Source: Actinoplanes campanulatus
GTDB lineage: Bacteria > Actinomycetota > Actinomycetes > Mycobacteriales > Micromonosporaceae
NCBI RefSeq assembly: GCF_014647795.1
Contig: NZ_BMPW01000033.1
Span: forward strand, 1 to 64,000
Length of the DNA stretch: 64,000 nucleotides
Direction: 5' to 3'
In this document: piece after piece, positions 43,927-51,819 of the stretch
Layout of the letters: the number at the start of each line of letters is the position of its first letter
How positions within the stretch are numbered: the first letter of the stretch is position 1
The notes under the pieces: generated by a model
What the model saw: the letters and a program-made list of their open reading frames with translations, nothing else
What the model was told of the DNA's origin: nothing
The model's database searches: none
Position numbers and translations under genes: made by a program

Positions 43927-45278
43927 CCTCGAGCACCGCCCGCCACGCGGCCGGTCCCGTCCGGGCCGTCGGGCGACGACACCGCGGGGGCGCGGCTCGC
44001 GGCGAGCGCGGCGGTGATCGCCAGGCGGTAGAGGCGGGCGGGGCGACCCTTGTGATGCGGCTGGGTGCTGCCCTCCGCGACGACCAGACCCGCCTCGGTG
44101 AGCTTGCGGATGAGCCGCCGGCCGCTCGGGTCGGTGATGCCGAGCGCCTCCGCCACCTCGCCGGGTGAGACCGGCCGGCCCGCGAGGGAACGCTCCAGCG
44201 CGGTGAGACGGGACAGGGTGGCCGGGCTCAGGCCGGCCCGGCCGGCCAGCTCCTCCAGGCCGCCGTGCTGACGGTAGGTGTAGGTGAGCGGCGATCCGCC
44301 CGCACCGCCCATCGGGCCGATCATCACGCCGTCGTCGGTGATCAGGTAGGCGGTGGGGGCGCCGTCGCGCTCGGCCCGGTCGGCCGCCTGCTCGGCGAGG
44401 GACACGCTGTGCCGGGCCGAGGGGCCGATGCCGAACCCGGCGAACGCGCCCACCGGCCCGCTCTCCCGCTCGGTGGCGTCGTGCCAGGAGACCGGGGCCG
44501 TCACCCAGTGCCGGGTGAACCTCTCGAAGACGGCGGCCGGTGCGAACGCCACCACGTCACGTGTGCCGTGCTCCTGCATCCAGGCGTCGCCCAGCTCCGG
44601 GACCTCCGCCAGAGCCCGGCGCAGGGCGGCCCGCGCGCCCGTCTCCGGGGAGCGGAAGACGGCGGCCGCGAACCGCTGCTCGTCGGCCCGCCGCCGACGG
44701 ATCCGTAGTGCCAGCTCGTGCAGGTCGGCGCGGATCGTGCCGGGGGTGGCCAGCGCGTGCAGGACGGCGGCGCGGCCGTCGAGGGCGGCGGCGACACCGG
44801 TCCGCACGGTGATCACATAGCTCGCGCCGGTGCTGTCCAGACGGGCGCGGTGGAACCGCACCACCTCGGCGAGCGACTGCTCCGGGTCGAACGGCAGCGT
44901 GGCGACGGCGGACCGGTCGAGATCGAGCGCCGCGGCGACCTCGTCGACCGTCTCGGTGGCGAAGGTGTCGATGCTGACCGGGGTGGCCGGCCAGCCGTTG
45001 CCGCGAGCCCGGGCCCAGGCCAGGGCCAGGTCGAGGGCGGCCGACCGGGTGACCGCGACGGGCAGGCCGGCGGGGATCAGGTCACGGGCCCGCGACCAGG
45101 GGACCAGGCCGAGCAGCAGGCCGTCGAGCCCGCCGGTGGCCAGCAGCTCGCCGACCCGGTCGCGGATCTGCTCCTCGCTCTCGTAGACGGCCCAGGAGAA
45201 GGAGACGCCGGTGAGCGTGCGCGCGGCCTCGGCGAAACGCTCCCGGTGGCCGGCGTGCACCACCAAACCGATGATCAT
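43923..45278 (-). CDS. Transcriptional regulator with C-terminal winged helix
   Basis: A 451-aa protein. The N-terminal part (IIGLVVHAGHRERFAEAARTL...) looks like an alpha/beta ligand-sensing domain. The middle part contains FGIGPSARHSVSLAEQAADRAERDGAPTAYLITDDG, reminiscent of degenerate GGDEF/cyclase-like palm domains (weak). The C-terminus (about 370-430) is a winged helix with PVSPGEVAEALGITDPSGRRLIRKLTEAGLV. ATG 45278 follows GAGGAG. It is divergent from the hexosaminidase gene and probably controls both arms of the locus through repeats at 45292-45313. Confidence 0.75.
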   Translation of the reverse strand: MIIGLVVHAGHRERFAEAARTLTGVSFSWAVYESEEQIRDRVGELLATGGLDGLLLGLVPWSRARDLIPAGLPVAVTRSAALDLALAWARARGNGWPATPVSIDTFATETVDEVAAALDLDRSAVATLPFDPEQSLAEVVRFHRARLDSTGASYVITVRTGVAAALDGRAAVLHALATPGTIRADLHELALRIRRRRADEQRFAAAVFRSPETGARAALRRALAEVPELGDAWMQEHGTRDVVAFAPAAVFERFTRHWVTAPVSWHDATERESGPVGAFAGFGIGPSARHSVSLAEQAADRAERDGAPTAYLITDDGVMIGPMGGAGGSPLTYTYRQHGGLEELAGRAGLSPATLSRLTALERSLAGRPVSPGEVAEALGITDPSGRRLIRKLTEAGLVVAEGSTQPHHKGRPARLYRLAITAALAASRAPAVSSPDGPDGTGRVAGGARG

Positions 45279-45291
45279 CACCGCTCCTCTT

Positions 45292-45313
45292 GTGGTTCGT
45301 ATGTGGTGCGTAT
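45292..45313. promoter_or_regulatory. Tandem 11-bp direct repeat in divergent promoter
   Basis: GTGGTTCGTAT followed at once by GTGGTGCGTAT, one mismatch. It fills the middle of the 74-bp gap between the minus-strand regulator and the plus-strand hexosaminidase. It is a likely operator of the adjacent regulator. Confidence 0.55.
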
Positions 45314-45352
45314 TAGCGTCCTCCATGACGAAGGCGTGGTCAAGGAGGTTCC

Positions 45353-46981
45353 GTGAACGAACCAGTTACGAGCCTGATTCCGCTCCCGCGAGCGGTCAAC
45401 GGTTCGGCCGGGTCCTTCCGGTTGGAGACCACCACCAGCCTGTCAGCCGATCCGGGGGCGGAGGCGGTCTCCGGATGGTTGCGGGCGGCGCTCGGCCCCG
45501 CGACCGGTTGCCCGCTGCCACCTGGCGAGGGAGGCATCCGGATGCGTCTCGATCCGGGCCTCCCGCCCGAGGGCTACCTGCTCGACGTGACCCCGGCGGG
45601 CGTGCACATCGGGGGCGGTTCGGCGGCGGGCGTCTTCTACGGAGCGCAGACGTTGCGCCAGCTCCTGCCCCCGGCGGCGCTGCGCAGGGCGGCGATCTCG
45701 GCCGGCCCGTGGGAGATCCCCGCTCAGCGGATCACGGACGAGCCCAGGTTCGCCTGGCGTGGCGTGCTGCTCGACGTGGCCCGCCACTTCATGCCCGTCT
45801 CCGACGTGCTCCGCTTCATCGACCTGGCTGTCTTCCACAAGCTCAACGTGCTGCACCTGCACCTCACCGACGACCAGGGCTGGCGGATCGAGGTTCCCGG
45901 CCTGCCCCGGCTCACCGAGGTCGGCTCGTGGCGGTCCGCCAGCATGCTCGGCTCGCGTGGCCACGAGCGCTATGACGGGCGGCCGCACGGGGGCTACTAC
46001 ACCACCGCCGACCTGCGCGAGATCGTGGCGTTCGCGGCCGCCCGCCACATCACCGTCGTCCCCGAGGTCGACATGCCGGGCCACATGCAGGCGGCCATCG
46101 CGGCCTATCCCGAGCTGGGCAACGGGTTCGCCGGCCCGGTGCGCAGCGCCTGGGGGATATCCGAGCACGTCCTGAATGTCGGCCCGGAGGCGCTCGACTT
46201 CTGCCGGGCCGTGCTCGATCACGTCTGCGACGTCTTCCCCGGTGAGCTGATCGGCATCGGCGGCGACGAGTGCCCGACCACGGAGTGGCGGGACAGCCCG
46301 TCCGCCCGGCAGCGGATCCGCGCCGAGGGCCTGGCCGGCCCGCACGAGTTGCAGCCCTGGTTCACCGCCCGGCTGGCCGAGCATCTCGCCACCCGGGGCC
46401 GCCGGCTGTTCGGGTGGGACGAGATCCTGGCCGGTGGGGCGCCACCCGGCGCGGTCGTCGCCGCCTGGCGGGGGCGTGCGCCCACCACCCACGCGGTTCG
46501 CGCCGGGCATCAGGTGGTGGCGTGTCCCGACATCGCGGTCTACCTCGACTACCGGCAGTCCGACGATCCCGGCGAGCCGACACCGGTCGGCACCCGGCTG
46601 ACCCTCGCCGACGTGTTCGCGTTCGATCCCGTCCCGGACGGGCTCAGCGAGTCCGAGGCGGCCCTGGTGCTCGGCGGGCAGGCCAATGTCTGGACCGAGC
46701 ATCTGGAGTCCGCCCGCCGGGTCGACTACCAGGCCTTCCCCCGGCTCTGCGCGTTCGCCGAGACGGTCTGGGGGCCGCCCGGGCGCGACTTCGCCGGCTT
46801 CTCCGCGCGGCTGCCCGCCCATCTGGCCCGCCTCGACGCGCTCGGCGTCGGTTACCGGCCGCTCACCGGTCCCCGGCCGTGGGATGCCCGGCCCGACGCA
46901 CCGGGCCATCCCCGGGACCTGGCCGGCCGCCTGGCCGAGCTGCACGAGATGACCGCCGGCCTGCGGCGGGTGGCGACATGA
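45353..46981 (+). CDS. Beta-N-acetylhexosaminidase, GH20 family
   Basis: A 542-aa glycosidase that removes terminal GlcNAc/GalNAc by substrate-assisted catalysis. The N-terminal GH20b domain is followed by the barrel with FAWRGVLLDVARHFM, HLHLTDDQGWRIEVPG and the catalytic Asp-Glu in GIGGDECPTTEW (about residues 303-306). No signal peptide is seen, so it is probably cytoplasmic and acts on imported oligosaccharides. GTG 45353 follows AAGGAGG. It is divergent from the regulator gene. Confidence 0.92.
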   Translation: MNEPVTSLIPLPRAVNGSAGSFRLETTTSLSADPGAEAVSGWLRAALGPATGCPLPPGEGGIRMRLDPGLPPEGYLLDVTPAGVHIGGGSAAGVFYGAQTLRQLLPPAALRRAAISAGPWEIPAQRITDEPRFAWRGVLLDVARHFMPVSDVLRFIDLAVFHKLNVLHLHLTDDQGWRIEVPGLPRLTEVGSWRSASMLGSRGHERYDGRPHGGYYTTADLREIVAFAAARHITVVPEVDMPGHMQAAIAAYPELGNGFAGPVRSAWGISEHVLNVGPEALDFCRAVLDHVCDVFPGELIGIGGDECPTTEWRDSPSARQRIRAEGLAGPHELQPWFTARLAEHLATRGRRLFGWDEILAGGAPPGAVVAAWRGRAPTTHAVRAGHQVVACPDIAVYLDYRQSDDPGEPTPVGTRLTLADVFAFDPVPDGLSESEAALVLGGQANVWTEHLESARRVDYQAFPRLCAFAETVWGPPGRDFAGFSARLPAHLARLDALGVGYRPLTGPRPWDARPDAPGHPRDLAGRLAELHEMTAGLRRVAT

Positions 46982-46992
46982 CGGCCCCCGCC

Positions 46993-47913
46993 TCAGGACA
47001 GCATCGGCAACAGCCGCCGGGCCAGCCGCAGCGGGCGGCCGGTCACCACCCCGTCTCCTTCGAAGGTCCACACCTCGGAGAGCACCGCCTGCACGAAGCC
47101 CCAGGCCACGACCCGGCCCAGCGGGATGCCGAGGCCGTCGGCGAGCTGTTCCATCCGGGCCGGCGCCAGGTCGAGGACGGTGTCGTCCGGGTCGAGCGGA
47201 TCGGGGTTGTAGAGCATGGCGCCGATCTCGTAACCGGGATCGCCGACCACCCCGTGCGGGTCGATGGCCAGCCACGGTTCCCGTTCCGCGGCCAGCACGT
47301 TGTCGTGGTGCAGGTCGCCGTGCAGCACCACCCGCTCGGTGGCGCTCGAGCAGAGTTCGGTGAGGAGACCTCCGGCCCGCTCCACGAGATGCCGGGGGAG
47401 GGGGTCGTCACCGGGGAAGCGGCGCAGGTGCCCGGCGAAGGAGGCGCTGCGATCGGCGAGCTCGGGCAGCGGCACGTCCGGCGGCGCCGGGCGGTGCAGC
47501 CGTTTGACGACCTCGATCAGGGCGGCCGTCGCCGCTTCGTCCCGTGCCGGCGAGAGGGCGCTCACCGGAGTGCCGGGCCGGGCCTCCTCCAACAGCAGAG
47601 CGCCCCGGGCCTCGTCGCGGGCCAGCACGGTGATCGCCCCGCGACCGGCGAAACACGCCAGCGCCGCCGCCTCGTCCCGGAGGTGGTCACTGTCCGGGAC
47701 ACCCAGTTTGAGGACCGCGGTCGTTCCGTCCGCGCGGCGGACGCGGGTCACCCAGTTCATGCTCAGCGGGAGACGGCCGGCCGGCCGCAGCTCCCAGTCG
47801 CGCATCGTCCGGTCGACGATGCCGGGCAGGTCAGCCAGCCACTGGCTGCCGAAGTCACCCCAGCACTCCTCGACATTGCGGACAAACGAATCGGGGAGCG
47901 CGATATCGACCAT
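46993..47913 (-). CDS. APH-like small-molecule kinase (aminoglycoside/hydroxyurea resistance family)
   Basis: A 306-aa protein of the APH(6)/hydroxyurea-phosphotransferase type. VLHGDLHHDNVL holds the catalytic Asp, and IDPHGVVGDPGYEIGAMLYNP holds the metal-binding DxxG-like segment. Family members phosphorylate streptomycin or related compounds, but many chromosomal copies have unknown substrates. Here it sits among sugar and amino acid catabolic genes, so a metabolic role is possible. It is convergent with the hexosaminidase gene and divergent from the PLP enzyme gene. Confidence 0.85.
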   Translation of the reverse strand: MVDIALPDSFVRNVEECWGDFGSQWLADLPGIVDRTMRDWELRPAGRLPLSMNWVTRVRRADGTTAVLKLGVPDSDHLRDEAAALACFAGRGAITVLARDEARGALLLEEARPGTPVSALSPARDEAATAALIEVVKRLHRPAPPDVPLPELADRSASFAGHLRRFPGDDPLPRHLVERAGGLLTELCSSATERVVLHGDLHHDNVLAAEREPWLAIDPHGVVGDPGYEIGAMLYNPDPLDPDDTVLDLAPARMEQLADGLGIPLGRVVAWGFVQAVLSEVWTFEGDGVVTGRPLRLARRLLPMLS

Positions 47914-47951
47914 GAGGTGCAGTCTGACAGCCGGCGGAGAAGGAGAGCGAA

Positions 47952-49142
47952 GTGACGATCGACTGGCGTAGCAAGGGCTTCTGGGCTCCGGACGAGGCGA
48001 GGGATCCCGCCCGCCTCGCGGCCGAACGGCCGGGCATCTTCGACGGTGGCTTCACCTGGCCGTTGCTGGTGGTGCGGCGGGACGCGGTGGAGGCGAACAT
48101 CGCCACGATGGCGGCCTACTGCCGGCGGCACGGGCTGGATTTCGCCCCGCACGCCAAGACCACGATGGCCCCGCGCCTGCTCGACGCTCAACTACGGGCC
48201 GGGGCGTGGGGGATGACGGTGGCCACGCCCCATCAAGCGCTGGTGATGCGGCGGCTCGGGGTGGAGCGGGTGCTGATCGCCAACGAGATCCTCGACCCGA
48301 CGGCGCTGCGCTGGCTGGCCGCCGAGAGCGCCGCCGGATGGGAGGTCTACTTCCAGGTCGACTCCCTCGCCGGCGTGGCGGCGGCGGCCGCGACGGGTGG
48401 ACCGTTGCGGGTCCTCGTCGAGCTGGGGCACGCCGGCGGGCGGACCGGGGTGCGGACCCTCGACGAGATGGAGACGGTGGCCCGGGCCGTCGCCGCCGCT
48501 CCCGGGCTGGAGCTCGCCGGAGTCACCGGGTATGAGGGCCAGCTGCCCGATCAGGACGGTGTCGACGCCTTCCTGGACCACCTCGTCGCAGGTGTGGCCC
48601 GCCTGAGCGGAGCCGGGCTACTGCCGGAGCGCGGAATCGTCTCGGCCGGGGGCAGCGCCTGGTTCGACCGGGTCGCCGACAAACTCGCCGGCCTCGACGT
48701 GGCGGCCCGGCTCGTTCTGCGCAGTGGCGCCTCGGTCACCCACGACGACGGCTTCTACCGGGAGCGGACCCCGTTCGTCCGGGTGCCCGACGAGGGCCCG
48801 CTCGCCGCGGCCCTGGAGATCTGGGCACAGGTGCTCTCGGCGCCCGAGCCGGGGCTGGCGCTCGCCGGCATGGGCAAGCGGGACGCCCCGTTCGACGAAG
48901 GATTGCCGGTGCCCCTGGAGATCCGGCGACCAGACGGGGTGGTCGAGTCAGCGGAGGGCCTGCGGGTCACGAAACTGAACGATCACCACACCTATCTCCA
49001 GGTCGAGGGTGCCGTCCTCGAGCCGGGTGATCTGATTCGGTTCGGGATCTCGCATCCCTGCACCGCCTTCGACAAGTGGCGCGACATCCCGGTCGTCGAC
49101 GAGCAGCGGCGGGTGGTCGACGTGCTGCACACCTACTTCTGA
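47952..49142 (+). CDS. PLP-dependent D-serine dehydratase-like / D-threonine aldolase-like enzyme
   Basis: A 396-aa fold-type III PLP enzyme. The N-terminal alanine-racemase-like barrel has PLLVVRRDAVEANIATMAAYC and FAPHAKTTMAP, where the Lys is the PLP anchor (about residue 69). The C-terminal beta domain, with THDDGFY and HHTYLQ, carries the metal-site His/Cys region (ISHPCTAFDKW) typical of D-serine dehydratase and D-threonine aldolase. Either activity is possible. GTG 47952 follows AAGGAGAG. RidA in the same locus supports a dehydratase that releases 2-aminoacrylate. Confidence 0.85.
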   Translation: MTIDWRSKGFWAPDEARDPARLAAERPGIFDGGFTWPLLVVRRDAVEANIATMAAYCRRHGLDFAPHAKTTMAPRLLDAQLRAGAWGMTVATPHQALVMRRLGVERVLIANEILDPTALRWLAAESAAGWEVYFQVDSLAGVAAAAATGGPLRVLVELGHAGGRTGVRTLDEMETVARAVAAAPGLELAGVTGYEGQLPDQDGVDAFLDHLVAGVARLSGAGLLPERGIVSAGGSAWFDRVADKLAGLDVAARLVLRSGASVTHDDGFYRERTPFVRVPDEGPLAAALEIWAQVLSAPEPGLALAGMGKRDAPFDEGLPVPLEIRRPDGVVESAEGLRVTKLNDHHTYLQVEGAVLEPGDLIRFGISHPCTAFDKWRDIPVVDEQRRVVDVLHTYF

Positions 49143-49301
49143 GGGGGCTCGACCAGCAGGCGGGCTTCCCGATGGAGCGGAATCGCCCGATCAGGGAGGC
49201 CGGTGGCGTCGAAGGCGGAGACGCGTTCGAAGAGGCCGGCGGCTGCCCGGCAGGAGGTAATCGAGAAGCGTGCGGGAGATCGTCGTGCCAGACTGCCGCC
49301 C

Positions 49302-49643
49302 GTGACGACGTTGACCCTGTGGCGGCCGACCGGCCCGAAGGAGCTGGACCTGGTCCGTTCCTCGGGATGGCGGCGCTGGCCACCACGCCTGCCGGATCAG
49401 CCGATCTTCTATCCGGTGCTGAACGAGGACTACGCGATCATGATTGCCAGGGACTGGAACGTCCCGGCGTCCGGAACCGGGTATGTGACCCGGTTCGAGG
49501 TCGACGCCGGGTTCGCCGCCCGGTATCCGGTCCGGCAGGCCGGTGGTGACAGCATTCTCGAGTTGTGGGTTCCGGCCGAAGAGCTCGAGGAGTTCAACGA
49601 TCACATCGTCGGTCTCATCGAGGTGGTGCACGAATTCCGATGA
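49302..49643 (+). CDS. Small conserved protein (annotated in relatives as ADP-ribosylation/crystallin J1)
   Basis: A 113-aa protein: TLWRPTGPKELDLVRSSGWRRWPPRLPDQPIFYPVLNEDYAIMIARDWN and the ending LWVPAEELEEFNDHIVGLIEVV form a pattern found in many bacteria. From memory it carries the misleading label above; no biochemical function is established. GTG 49302 starts the conserved part. Its stop overlaps the next gene (ATGA), so they are coupled. Confidence 0.75.
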   Translation: MTTLTLWRPTGPKELDLVRSSGWRRWPPRLPDQPIFYPVLNEDYAIMIARDWNVPASGTGYVTRFEVDAGFAARYPVRQAGGDSILELWVPAEELEEFNDHIVGLIEVVHEFR

Positions 49644-50428
49644 GAGAGGTGTTCGGGCAGAGCGCCTATCGGGTGCGGTTCGACTGGGGGCCGGCCGGGG
49701 CGGAACGGATCGCCGACGGCGCCGCCTGTGTGGTGGTCGTCGACGTGCTGTCCTTCACCACGGCCCTCACCGTGGCGGCGGAGCACGGCATCTCGGTGCT
49801 GCCCTACCCCTGGCGGGACGCGTCCGCGGTGGCCGAGGCCGCCCGGCACCGGGCCGAACTCGCGGTCGGCCGTATGGAGGCGAGATCGGCGGAGACGGTC
49901 AGCCTCTCGCCGCCGACCATCGCCCGTGCGGCTGCGCACCGGCGCATCGAGCGGCTCGTCCTGCCCTCGCCCAACGGCTCGGCGATCTCCGCCCGCATGG
50001 CGGCGACCGGCGCCACGGTGGTCGGTGTGAGCCTGCGCAACGTCGCGGCCGCCGCCGCATGGGTCCGGCAACGGGCGGCGGGGCGGCCGGTCGCCGTGGT
50101 CGCGGCGGGTGAACGCTGGCCGGACGACTCGCTGCGCCCGGCCGCCGAGGACCTCTGGGGCGCCGGCGCCTTCCTCAGCGCTTTCGTCGCCGACCGGCCG
50201 GAGCGGGACGACGTGTCCTTCGAGGCCGGTGCGGCCATCGCGGCGTACCGGGCGGTCGCCGCCGATCTGCCCGCCGCGCTGGCCGCGTCCGTCTCCGGGC
50301 GCGAGCTGGCCGCGAGGGGTTTCGAAGCGGACGTCGCGACCGCCGCCGATGCCGGCGCGAGCACCGTCGTCCCGGTCCTGAGCGACGGTTGGTTCCGTCC
50401 GCACACCGCCGACGCGGCGGGCGCGTAA
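49640..50428 (+). CDS. comB: 2-phosphosulfolactate phosphatase-like protein (ComB family)
   Basis: A 262-aa protein of the ComB family, with VVVVDVLSFTTALTVAAEHG, LVLPSPNGSAIS, VGVSLRNVAAAAAW, AAGERWPDDSLRPAAEDLWGAG as family segments. In archaea ComB acts in coenzyme M synthesis; actinobacterial members likely dephosphorylate another sugar or sulfonate, so the name is by family only. The ATG at 49640 overlaps the upstream stop by 4 bp. Confidence 0.85.
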   Translation: MREVFGQSAYRVRFDWGPAGAERIADGAACVVVVDVLSFTTALTVAAEHGISVLPYPWRDASAVAEAARHRAELAVGRMEARSAETVSLSPPTIARAAAHRRIERLVLPSPNGSAISARMAATGATVVGVSLRNVAAAAAWVRQRAAGRPVAVVAAGERWPDDSLRPAAEDLWGAGAFLSAFVADRPERDDVSFEAGAAIAAYRAVAADLPAALAASVSGRELAARGFEADVATAADAGASTVVPVLSDGWFRPHTADAAGA

Positions 50429-50439
50429 CCGCGGAAATG

Positions 50440-50537
50440 TCGGGTGCCTGTGCAACCGGCTGGGATGGGCGGCGAATAGCCGGGAGGAGTCGGGGGCCGC
50501 GCAACCGGCGAGAGTGACGGCAATCAGTCGCCTCAGC
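50440..50537 (+). repeat. Imperfect 50-bp tandem duplication in an intergenic region
   Basis: Two units begin TCGGG (50440 and 50490) and both contain GCAACCGGC followed by a GGCGGC/ACGGC and AAT-AG/AATCAG. They lie between comB and a Pro-rich membrane protein gene. Function unknown; the rest of the 194-bp gap has no clear signal. Confidence 0.4.
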
Positions 50538-50622
50538 GGGGGATGGTCGCTGAGATCGATGGTGTTTATGGTGATTGAGCGCCGATAGACCGCTTTCTCC
50601 ATCTGCGTCGCCGGAGTCATAT

Positions 50623-51741
50623 ATGCCCGTTTTCCGCGCAGCCGCCAGCGATCCCGCCGCCCACCAGCCACCACCGCCGGACCCCGCGAACCCGGGACCC
50701 GGGCCCGCTCCCCGGCCGGCCGCCGGACCCTCCTCCGGTACGACCTACCCGAATGGCACGCACCCTGCTGCCGCCCCTTCCGGTCACACCTACGGCAGCG
50801 CCGCCGCGCCTCCCGGAGCGTCGGTGTACGCCGCTGGGACGGCCCACCCGGGACCGGCCGGCGGGAGCGCGCCGGCCTATCCGCGCGGCTCGCAGTACGG
50901 CGGCGAGCCGGGCTGGCCGAGGATCCCGAGGCAGCACGGTGCGCCGGGCCAGAACGGGGGTGCCGGTCACCCGGCCGCCCAGCGTCACCCGGCCACCTGG
51001 CCGGCGCCGGATCAGGCCGCCTCGGAAGGGCCCACCCAGCCGTTGGGAACGCCCCCACCGCCCCATCCCTCGAGCCCGGACAACCCGACCGGGGAGCGCG
51101 CCGAGGCGGCGAACGAGAAGAACGAGGACGCCCAGCCCGCCAAGGTGCCGAAGACCCCCGTCAAGGAGCCGAGGGCGAAGGTACGGAAGACGCCACGACG
51201 GGCGACGGTCGCTCTCGCCGTACTCCTGAGTCTGCTGGCCCTGGCCGGCTCGGTGGCGGCGGTGGTTCTCGCCTGGCGTACGAAAGAAGCAAAAGAGGAA
51301 GCACCGCCCAGCCCGGCCCCCGCGCAATCCGATGGATACCGGGTCTCCTACGCCAAGGAGCCGTTGCGGATCCAGCTGGCCTGCGCCGCCGTCCTCCACC
51401 TGGACCTCGACGAACCTCGCGCCGACGCCGCGGAGAGCCTGGCCGATCTGCGGTACGAGAGCCGCTGCGGCACCCAGCCGCCACAGTTGAGCCTGGGCCC
51501 GGGCGCGGCCGGGGGAAGCCGGCACGCCGGCGCCGACACCGACGCCGAGGGATGCGACCGGGCGATCCGGACCAGCCCGCTCGGGCAGGGCCTGCGTGTC
51601 GAGGTCACGAAGGGCACGGCGCTCTGCGTGCTGACCGCGGCGACACCGGCCGAGCTGGTGCTCGTGGAGATCGTCGAGGTCGGCGGCTCCGGCACCGCCG
51701 GTCTGCGCGCCACATCGTGGCGGATGCCGAGAGCGCGGTGA
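50623..51741 (+). CDS. Pro-rich single-pass membrane protein
   Basis: A 372-aa protein of unknown function. Residues 1-190 are Pro/Gly/Ala-rich and mostly disordered, then a basic stretch (KVRKTPRRA) and one membrane helix (ATVALAVLLSLLALAGSVAAVVLAW, about 195-218). The outer C-terminal domain of about 150 residues has four Cys (ACAAV, SRCGT, EGCDR, ALCVL) and could form two disulfides. The ATG at 50623 follows GGAG; a TTG at 50575 would extend it. The plan resembles the giant Pro/Gly protein at 55818-60101 on a small scale. Confidence 0.75.
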   Translation: MPVFRAAASDPAAHQPPPPDPANPGPGPAPRPAAGPSSGTTYPNGTHPAAAPSGHTYGSAAAPPGASVYAAGTAHPGPAGGSAPAYPRGSQYGGEPGWPRIPRQHGAPGQNGGAGHPAAQRHPATWPAPDQAASEGPTQPLGTPPPPHPSSPDNPTGERAEAANEKNEDAQPAKVPKTPVKEPRAKVRKTPRRATVALAVLLSLLALAGSVAAVVLAWRTKEAKEEAPPSPAPAQSDGYRVSYAKEPLRIQLACAAVLHLDLDEPRADAAESLADLRYESRCGTQPPQLSLGPGAAGGSRHAGADTDAEGCDRAIRTSPLGQGLRVEVTKGTALCVLTAATPAELVLVEIVEVGGSGTAGLRATSWRMPRAR

Positions 51742-51819
51742 CCGGCCCGTGCCACGCGGCGCCGGCGCTCCTGACAGAATGTCGGGTGCGCCCCGCGAAC
51801 TCTGTTAGGAGACGTTTCC

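Noticed and set aside
42335-49142. Antibiotic biosynthesis or resistance cluster because of the APH-like gene
   Set aside because: No biosynthetic core enzymes, transporters or carrier proteins are near. Neighbours are catabolic, so resistance is not supported beyond the family name.
49131-49300. Possible remnant gene tail on the minus strand (peptide with GLPDRAIPLHREARLLVEP)
   Set aside because: It has protein-like texture but no start, no ribosome-binding site and no family I recognise; the region overlaps the 3' end of the PLP enzyme gene. Too weak to call a pseudogene.
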